A stretch of DNA of 20,616 nt from an uncultured Rikenellaceae bacterium (GTDB taxonomy: Bacteria > Bacteroidota > Bacteroidia > Bacteroidales > Rikenellaceae). The stretch lies in contig CAJURV010000037.1 in NCBI GenBank assembly GCA_910588925.1, positions 1 through 20,616 of the forward strand, given 5' to 3'. Positions 15,860 to 20,616 of the stretch are shown in pieces. Under the pieces are notes generated by a model. The model had not been told where the DNA came from, did no database searches, and worked only from the letters and a program-made list of their open reading frames with translations. The translations under genes and the position numbers were made by a program. Position 1 is the stretch's first letter, and each line of letters begins with the position of its first letter.

Positions 15860-16613
15860 CGAAAAGAGTGCTTTTAATACCTATCGCACATCTTCCGTTC
15901 GGAATACCGGGACACTCTATCGTACGTCCCGCCACCGCCACCGCCGTATCTTTTCCGTCGCACTCGGCAAGATAACGACCTGCAGGAGGCATCAGCTTCA
16001 TATCGTCATTTACGGACAACACTCCGTCCCTCACCTCTCCCACAAACAGATAGGGATGCCCGAGATATCGCACCGCCGTATCCATATCACCGCACATCAG
16101 AGCGTTACGCACGGTGGTAGAGCTGACCTTTTCTCCCTCGGCATCCTGACGGCTCATCTGCGTCACCTCGAAACCCAGCTCACGGCCCAATGCCGACAAC
16201 GAACTGAAATCGCCGCGTCTGCCGTGTCCGAAGTGGTGGTCATACCCCACAATGACATGCCTCGCACCTATCGTTTCATGCAATATACGGCGTACGAACT
16301 CCTCCGAGCCCATCATACCGAAAGCGGATGTGAACTCTATCTCCACGAGGGCCTCCACACCGGCATCTTCGAGCAACCGCTCTTTCTCCTCCAAAGAAGA
16401 GAGTGTGAAGAAACCCTCCGTATCAAGCCCCAGCACCTTGCGCGGATGCGGGTATAACGTCACGAGAGTGGCAGTTCCCCCCTCGCTCCTCGCTATTGAG
16501 CACAGCCTGTCCGTAATGGTTCTGTGTCCTATGTGCATACCGTCGAAAGAACCGACGGTCACCACCGGATACGGCAACGACAACGGCGACTCCGGGTTAC
16601 GATATATCGTCAT
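15852..16613 (-). CDS. ribF: FAD synthetase RibF with degenerate kinase half
   Basis: A 253-residue member of the bifunctional RibF family, which normally has about 310 residues. The N-terminal FMN adenylyltransferase domain (about 1-180) looks complete: SFDGMHIGHR with the nucleotidyl-transfer HxGH pattern, GYDHHFGHGRRGD, and VSSTTVRNAL. The C-terminal riboflavin kinase half is short. LGHPYLFVGEV and LMPPAGRYLAEC remain recognisable, but the GFPTAN motif that binds Mg-ATP and the NxGxRPT region are missing. It therefore probably makes FAD from FMN and ATP but not FMN from riboflavin. The gene overlaps rex by 17 bases and tatD by 8, so it belongs to the Rex-controlled transcript. Confidence 0.85.
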   Translation of the reverse strand: MTIYRNPESPLSLPYPVVTVGSFDGMHIGHRTITDRLCSIARSEGGTATLVTLYPHPRKVLGLDTEGFFTLSSLEEKERLLEDAGVEALVEIEFTSAFGMMGSEEFVRRILHETIGARHVIVGYDHHFGHGRRGDFSSLSALGRELGFEVTQMSRQDAEGEKVSSTTVRNALMCGDMDTAVRYLGHPYLFVGEVRDGVLSVNDDMKLMPPAGRYLAECDGKDTAVAVAGRTIECPGIPNGRCAIGIKSTLFGV

Positions 16614-17238
16614 CTTTAATGAAATAGGCCACCTTTTCCAATAGCGTGATAATGTCGTAGTCCTCCACGTATATATCGGACCCTTCGGCAGGGGTGAACG
16701 GCTTGGAGGTGAAATTGAGCACCCCCTCCACCGGCGAGGCGTCTATTATGTGCCGTATGCCGTCTATGGCTTTGGCGGGAAGCGTCAGCAAGGCTATACG
16801 CACCGAAAGCCGTTTGCACTGTTCGGCGAACTCATCTATCGGGTACACCGGTATGGAGGCTATCTCCCGGCCTATCTTGTCGGGGTCGTTATCGAACGCG
16901 GCCACTATACGCATCTTGGAGCGTTTGCCGTTGAAATACGACGTTATGGCCGTAGCCAAACGACCCATGCCCACCACAGCAACACCTATTACGCTCTGCG
17001 AGTCGAGTATGGAGCTTATGAAATCTATGAGCTCGCTTACATTATAGCCCTTCTTGTTATCGGAACTGAACCCTATAAGCATAAGGTCGCGCCGTACCTG
17101 CACCGCCGTTATGCCGTGCATGGAGGCCAACGAATGAGAATGTATGTGCGTGGTGCCCTCCGATAGCTTGCGGAGCAGGGTACGCCTGTACTCCGACAAC
17201 CTCTCGACGGTTCTTTCCGGCAACATCTTCTTTTTCAT
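16597..17238 (-). CDS. rex: Redox-sensing transcriptional repressor Rex
   Basis: A 213-residue protein of normal Rex length. Residues about 1-80 form the winged-helix DNA-binding domain (PERTVERLSEYRRTL, AVQVRRDL, GYNVSEL). Residues about 85-200 form the Rossmann domain that binds NADH or NAD+ (VAVVGMGRLATAI, FDNDPDKIG, LTLPAKA), and a C-terminal swap helix follows (IITLLEKVAYFI). The Gly-rich loop reads GMGRLA where many Rex proteins have GAGNLG. Rex represses fermentation and respiration genes when NADH is low. A Rex-like operator overlaps its own promoter, so self-repression is likely. It heads the rex-ribF-tatD-tcdA transcript. Confidence 0.93.
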   Translation of the reverse strand: MKKKMLPERTVERLSEYRRTLLRKLSEGTTHIHSHSLASMHGITAVQVRRDLMLIGFSSDNKKGYNVSELIDFISSILDSQSVIGVAVVGMGRLATAITSYFNGKRSKMRIVAAFDNDPDKIGREIASIPVYPIDEFAEQCKRLSVRIALLTLPAKAIDGIRHIIDASPVEGVLNFTSKPFTPAEGSDIYVEDYDIITLLEKVAYFIKDDDIS

Positions 17239-17241
17239 CTT

Positions 17242-17287
17242 CTGTTAATTTATAAACAAAAATAACGAAAAATACTTTAATACCAAT
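17242..17287 (-). promoter_or_regulatory. rex promoter with Rex-like operator
   Basis: Minus strand: ATTG (17287-17284), 19 bases, TATTTTTG (17264-17257) as the -7 box. An 18-base near-palindrome TTGTTTA-TAAA-TTAACAG (17259-17242) matches the Rex operator form TTGTTAAnnnnTTAACAA at 12 of 14 half-site positions. It overlaps the -7 box and the likely transcription start, a good place to block initiation. Confidence 0.65.
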
Positions 17288-17337
17288 ATACCGCCACCTC
17301 AAAATACGATTATTTGTTCGCCCGGCATAAGAGAGAC

Positions 17338-17378
17338 ACAAAAAAAGAAGCCGCCGCACGGTATATATGCGGACGGCT
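17338..17378 (-). terminator. Terminator of the FISUMP gene transcript
   Basis: TGCGGACGGCT and AGCCGCCGCA (17349-17378) form a stem on the minus strand, with a one- or two-base internal mismatch, followed there by TTCTTTTTTTGTG. It separates the surface-protein transcript from the rex promoter, about 345 bases after the surface gene stop. Confidence 0.75.
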
Positions 17379-17613
17379 ACTTTCATAACAGACTATAAAT
17401 GCGGCTCGGATGACCATCGGAGGCATCTGTACCCACTATCGCGCTTTCCGGCGAAAGTAAAGTGCCGACCGGTCCGGGTACTGCTAAGAAACCTAATGAA
17501 CGTAATTCAGTTATTCAACGGATGTTTCTGGATCGGAATTCAAAAACCTTCAGAATAACCGTATTAAAATATGGACCTGCCGGCACTATGCGGTTTGCTC
17601 TGTTCTCATTGCC

Positions 17614-17690
17614 TTACCCGGAGTGCCCGGCCGCTTGTTGTCGGAGCATTGTCTCCGATGCGCACTGCCGCTTCGCCGGCACTCGGGTAA
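17614..17690. repeat. 77-base imperfect cruciform
   Basis: TTACCCGGAGTGCC (17614-17627) pairs with GGCACTCGGGTAA (17678-17690) with one bulge, and the centre carries a second perfect stem TCGGAG/CTCCGA (17641-17646 and 17653-17658). It lies in the 3' region of the surface gene. Beside it, at 17691-17722, is a short degenerate tandem repeat of TCAAAGAA-like words. The rest of 17387-17613 shows no gene. Confidence 0.6.
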
Positions 17691-17722
17691 GAATCAAAGA
17701 AACCAAAGAATCAAAGAATTAA

Positions 17723-20616
17723 TTATTGGCGGACACAGCGCACGCTAAGGCCGCTCTTCCTGCTGGGATAGCTCGTGCCCACACTGCTACTATTGAAGTA
17801 CATATAGTACGCGTAGTCAGAACCATTCTGTGTAGACGACCAATAGCGCCCGCCCGTACCGGCATTGTTCAGCGTACCGTCCGAGCTGTAACGTAAACCG
17901 ACAGCGGGAAATTCCAACTTATTAGATGTGTTCGTTTTGTCGGTGAGCGTAAGATAACCATAATTTGACGAACTCCAACTACCACTCATGTAAGTTGCAT
18001 TACATGCACTGATGAGAGCCTCCCACTGTGTCTTGGTAGGAACCACGAACCCACTGGGGCAAGGATTATTTGCAGGCTCCCAATCAGAACCGCCGGGAGT
18101 GGTGGTATCCCAACCGGATATGCCACCTGTAGTAGCCCATGCCTTGTTGCGGTTCCACTGGTAGAACTTGCCGTGTGAAGCGGCACGAGTGCCGGTAAGG
18201 GCCGAGGGGAGAGAGGCTGCGACGGTACCGGGATTATCTATGTTATATTTCATCCATTCGGTATCGCCTATTTTGACTGTCGGCGACTTACGGACACAGC
18301 GCACGCTATAGCCGCGCGTCTTATATGGGCCGTTAATGCCTATGCTGCTGCTATTGAAGTTCATACGGTACGCGTTGTAAGAATCGAGCTGTGTAGACGA
18401 CCAATAGTATCCGTTCGTACCGGCTTCGCCCAGCGAACCGTCCGTGTTGCGCTGACCGACAGCGGGAAACTCCAACTTATTAGCACTGTTCGTTTTGTCG
18501 GTTAAGGTTAAGTAACCGCAGTTACTTGAACTCCAAGAACCACTCATGTAAGTTGCATTACATGCACCGATGAGATTTTGCCACTGAGTGATAGTCGGAA
18601 CCTCGAACCCGCTGGGGCAAGGATCGCTACCTGATCCCCAGAAAGTACCGCTCGGATTCGAGCTATCCCAACCGGATACGCCACCTGTAGTAGACCATGC
18701 CACCTTGCGGTTCCACTGGTAGTACTTGCCAAGTGACTCGGCACGGGTACCCAAGAGTGCCGACGGAACATTCGTTGCCAAAGTACCGGGAGTGTTGACG
18801 TTGAACGACGACCACACTACGCCGCCTATGGTGACGGTGGCTGGCACGTTGTAGCCTTGTACCACCTCGAAAGTCTGCGACCGGCTATCCTTGTATGTGA
18901 CGTAGACGGTGGCGGTACGTGAAGTTTTGTTGCTGTTTTGGGTAACCTTAGCCGTCACTTTATTCCCGCTTACCGATACGGCACACCACGTCTGCGACGA
19001 CTCGGCGGTCATGCCCGAAGAGATGGTACCCGCATTCGATGAGGTGACGGTGACAGTTTTGCCTGTAGTGGTTTCGTTGTATTTAAAGGCTACACCTGCA
19101 GTGGGGCTGAACGCATACACCACCTTGTTCTGGGCTATGGAGCAAGTGCCGAGGTTACCGTTGACACCAACCAAGGTTATGGTTGCTGTCAGGTTATCGT
19201 CGGTCTGCAGGAAGCTCGATTTCATATTCACCGAGAACGTACCGGCAGTGCTGGGGTCGGCAATGGTGAGAGTTGAGCTGCTCGAGGTGACGTAATTGGT
19301 GCTCTTAAGATCCCATGTAGAGGCCACGAACGAACCGCTAACCGCGCTCGAGCTACCACCCACGGTAGTGGCGGTGTTAACCGATATGCTCGGTTTCTTG
19401 GCCTGTTTAACCGTGAAGCCGCCTATACGGTTACCGTCCACCATGATATCGAACACGCTCTCCGGCTCGGTGGTGAGAGTAGAAGCGGGTACGCTCATCA
19501 CGAACGAATGGCTCGTCGCCAATACAGTGCCGCTGGGTGAAGTCTTGACAGTGACGGCGGTGCCGCTGGTCTTGCTTACGATAGTGAGCCTGTTGCCCTC
19601 CACGGCATTGTTGGTGGTGATATTGAACGTATAGTCGTATGCCGCGCTGAACGCCTTGAGTACGCCTCCGGCGAAGACCGCAGAGCTGCTTCCGTTGTAG
19701 AGTACGCTGTTGATAGTAGCGCTGAATGCACCCTTCTGCGAAACATCGTAGGCGGGTGAAGTCGTGTTCTGGCTTTCGAGAACGAAGCTGCCCGTGCGGT
19801 CGCCGCCGGTGTTGGCAGAGAATTTTACAGTAAGTATAGCCCCGCTGGCATTGGTCTCAGGTCCGCCTGCCGCAGGGTCGGTAGTGAGCCACTCAGCCGA
19901 AGTGGACGCCACGTGCCACGGAGCACCCGATGTGCCGGCCTGTGTCGTAACGGCGATGCCGCCGATGTCGCCGCCCTCCTTAACCACATTTTTGAGCTTT
20001 GCCAGGTCCGCATCGCTGATAATGAATGCAACCGGAGCCTGCCTGGTGGTGTAGCTTACGCTGTTACCACCGTTCAGATTCATGGTGATGGTGGCGGTTT
20101 GCGCCTCGGCGTCGTGTGTAAGCGTTTCGGCGTAAGATACACTCAACTCCTCGTCCGAAACCTTAGTAACGACCAACGACTCGTTGCTCGAGGTGAAATC
20201 CTTGAGGTCCCACTCCGAGGCACGATATATCGTCTTCTTAAGGCTCGGACGATCCTTCACGCCACCCCAGACCTCCGTCTCCGTACTGACGAAGATCGGC
20301 TTATAAGCTCTTAACAACGTGAAGCTTCCTATAGTCGACCCTCCTGCGGTGATAGCTATGCTGCCGGTGACCTCCTCGTCAATGTCGTCACTGTCGGGAA
20401 CAGTAAGGGTGAACGTGTAACCATTATCCGATGTGTGTGTCACAGCGCTCGACGTCACCCCCTGCAGGCCACACTTTACAGACAGCTCCATATCCTCCGG
20501 CAGTGCGGTATCCGTCTCGAACGTAAACGTGTAGTCGCGGCCTTTGCTGTAGGCTTTGAGGGTGTTCGAGGCGGCATCCCACACCCCGTTCGCCGAGATG
20601 TTGCTAATGCCGTACG
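17723..20616 (-). CDS. Surface protein with BACON-like and two FISUMP domains (5' partial)
   Basis: The frame is open to the right edge of the window, with no stop, so the start and signal peptide lie outside; at least 963 residues are visible. I number from the GTG at 20584, which is probably not a start. Residues about 1-286 and 287-575 are two copies of a three-part unit: a strand-rich module ending IGSFTLLRAYKP or IGGFTVKQAKKP, a second module with a WDLK motif, and a BACON-like domain (SAEWLTTDP to YDVSQKG; QTWCAVSVSG to FEVVQGYN). BACON domains bind glycans or act as spacers in Bacteroidota. Residues about 580-770 and 771-953 are two FISUMP (Fib_succ_major) domains, each with FYQWNR or YYQWNR, NPCPSGF or DPCPSGF, GYLTLTDKTN and a YWSSTQ to SVRCVR end. 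It is probably an exported surface adhesin. The terminal segments of the two FISUMP copies differ in an unusual way (see findings). Confidence 0.85.
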   Translation of the reverse strand, partial: YGISNISANGVWDAASNTLKAYSKGRDYTFTFETDTALPEDMELSVKCGLQGVTSSAVTHTSDNGYTFTLTVPDSDDIDEEVTGSIAITAGGSTIGSFTLLRAYKPIFVSTETEVWGGVKDRPSLKKTIYRASEWDLKDFTSSNESLVVTKVSDEELSVSYAETLTHDAEAQTATITMNLNGGNSVSYTTRQAPVAFIISDADLAKLKNVVKEGGDIGGIAVTTQAGTSGAPWHVASTSAEWLTTDPAAGGPETNASGAILTVKFSANTGGDRTGSFVLESQNTTSPAYDVSQKGAFSATINSVLYNGSSSAVFAGGVLKAFSAAYDYTFNITTNNAVEGNRLTIVSKTSGTAVTVKTSPSGTVLATSHSFVMSVPASTLTTEPESVFDIMVDGNRIGGFTVKQAKKPSISVNTATTVGGSSSAVSGSFVASTWDLKSTNYVTSSSSTLTIADPSTAGTFSVNMKSSFLQTDDNLTATITLVGVNGNLGTCSIAQNKVVYAFSPTAGVAFKYNETTTGKTVTVTSSNAGTISSGMTAESSQTWCAVSVSGNKVTAKVTQNSNKTSRTATVYVTYKDSRSQTFEVVQGYNVPATVTIGGVVWSSFNVNTPGTLATNVPSALLGTRAESLGKYYQWNRKVAWSTTGGVSGWDSSNPSGTFWGSGSDPCPSGFEVPTITQWQNLIGACNATYMSGSWSSSNCGYLTLTDKTNSANKLEFPAVGQRNTDGSLGEAGTNGYYWSSTQLDSYNAYRMNFNSSSIGINGPYKTRGYSVRCVRKSPTVKIGDTEWMKYNIDNPGTVAASLPSALTGTRAASHGKFYQWNRNKAWATTGGISGWDTTTPGGSDWEPANNPCPSGFVVPTKTQWEALISACNATYMSGSWSSSNYGYLTLTDKTNTSNKLEFPAVGLRYSSDGTLNNAGTGGRYWSSTQNGSDYAYYMYFNSSSVGTSYPSRKSGLSVRCVRQ
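17764..17862 (-). other. Hypervariable-looking segment of the last FISUMP domain
   Basis: Codons from the Gly-Tyr-Trp region to the last variable residue before SVRCVR. Compared with the sister segment in the first FISUMP copy (about 18320-18418), most differences change the amino acid and fall on first and second codon positions, while the flanking codons are identical base for base. This resembles the variable region of a diversity-generating retroelement target. Confidence 0.4.

Noticed and set aside
16614..17300. FMN riboswitch upstream of ribF
   Set aside because: ribF overlaps rex within one transcript and the leader before rex is too short for a riboswitch.
17723..20616. A complete diversity-generating retroelement in this window
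   Set aside because: No reverse transcriptase, accessory gene or adenine-rich template repeat is present; only the possible target is seen.

Overview
The window looks like a chromosomal segment of a Bacteroidales bacterium (phylum Bacteroidota). The evidence is Bacteroidota-type promoters (TTTG, 19-21 bp, TAnnTTTG), the lack of strong Shine-Dalgarno sites, an NVEALA-family peptide next to a 6-bladed beta-propeller lipoprotein, a Bacteroidales-type tyrosine recombinase, and a cell-surface protein with BACON-like and FISUMP domains. Coding regions use the isoleucine codon ATA heavily. I cannot fix the genus from the sequence.

Layout. (1) 46-76: a minus-strand promoter for a gene beyond the left edge. 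(2) 252-5666: a tight plus-strand operon joined by 4-base ATGA overlaps, encoding an LtaS-like membrane sulfatase/phosphotransferase, a PAP2 phosphatase, an alkaline phosphatase and the dipeptidase PepD. A textbook promoter overlaps the longest possible reading frame and fixes the start at 252. (3) 5749-7155: the Na+/H+ antiporter NhaD. (4) 7326-9363: a small exported cysteine-rich NVEALA-type peptide, an internal terminator, a beta-propeller lipoprotein and a CxxC lipoprotein. They face a small acidic lipoprotein (9489-9752, minus) across a bidirectional terminator. (5) 10022-12334: a tyrosine recombinase and an AraC-family regulator. (6) 12335-14468: about 2.1 kb without a convincing gene. 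It holds a possible structured RNA ending in a strong terminator, an 87-bp imperfect inverted repeat, a 522-bp tandem duplication and a REP-like repeat family. (7) 17238-14469 (minus): rex-ribF-tatD-tcdA, overlapping genes behind a promoter that carries a Rex-like operator. (8) 17723 to the right edge (minus): a large repeat-built surface protein ending in two FISUMP domains.

How the parts may work together. Operon 2 combines envelope phosphoryl transfer, lipid-phosphate hydrolysis and phosphate release with dipeptide hydrolysis. Region 4 resembles a peptide-export or surface-display cassette: a secreted peptide with four cysteines, a lipoprotein propeller and a possible thiol-redox lipoprotein. 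In region 7 the NADH/NAD+ sensor Rex probably represses itself and the FAD-synthesis gene behind it.

The two strongest leads are the NVEALA cassette and the tail of the FISUMP protein. In the two tandem FISUMP copies, 17 of 44 terminal codons differ non-synonymously within an otherwise base-identical frame. That pattern recalls targets of diversity-generating retroelements, although no reverse transcriptase is present here. All comparisons were made by eye.
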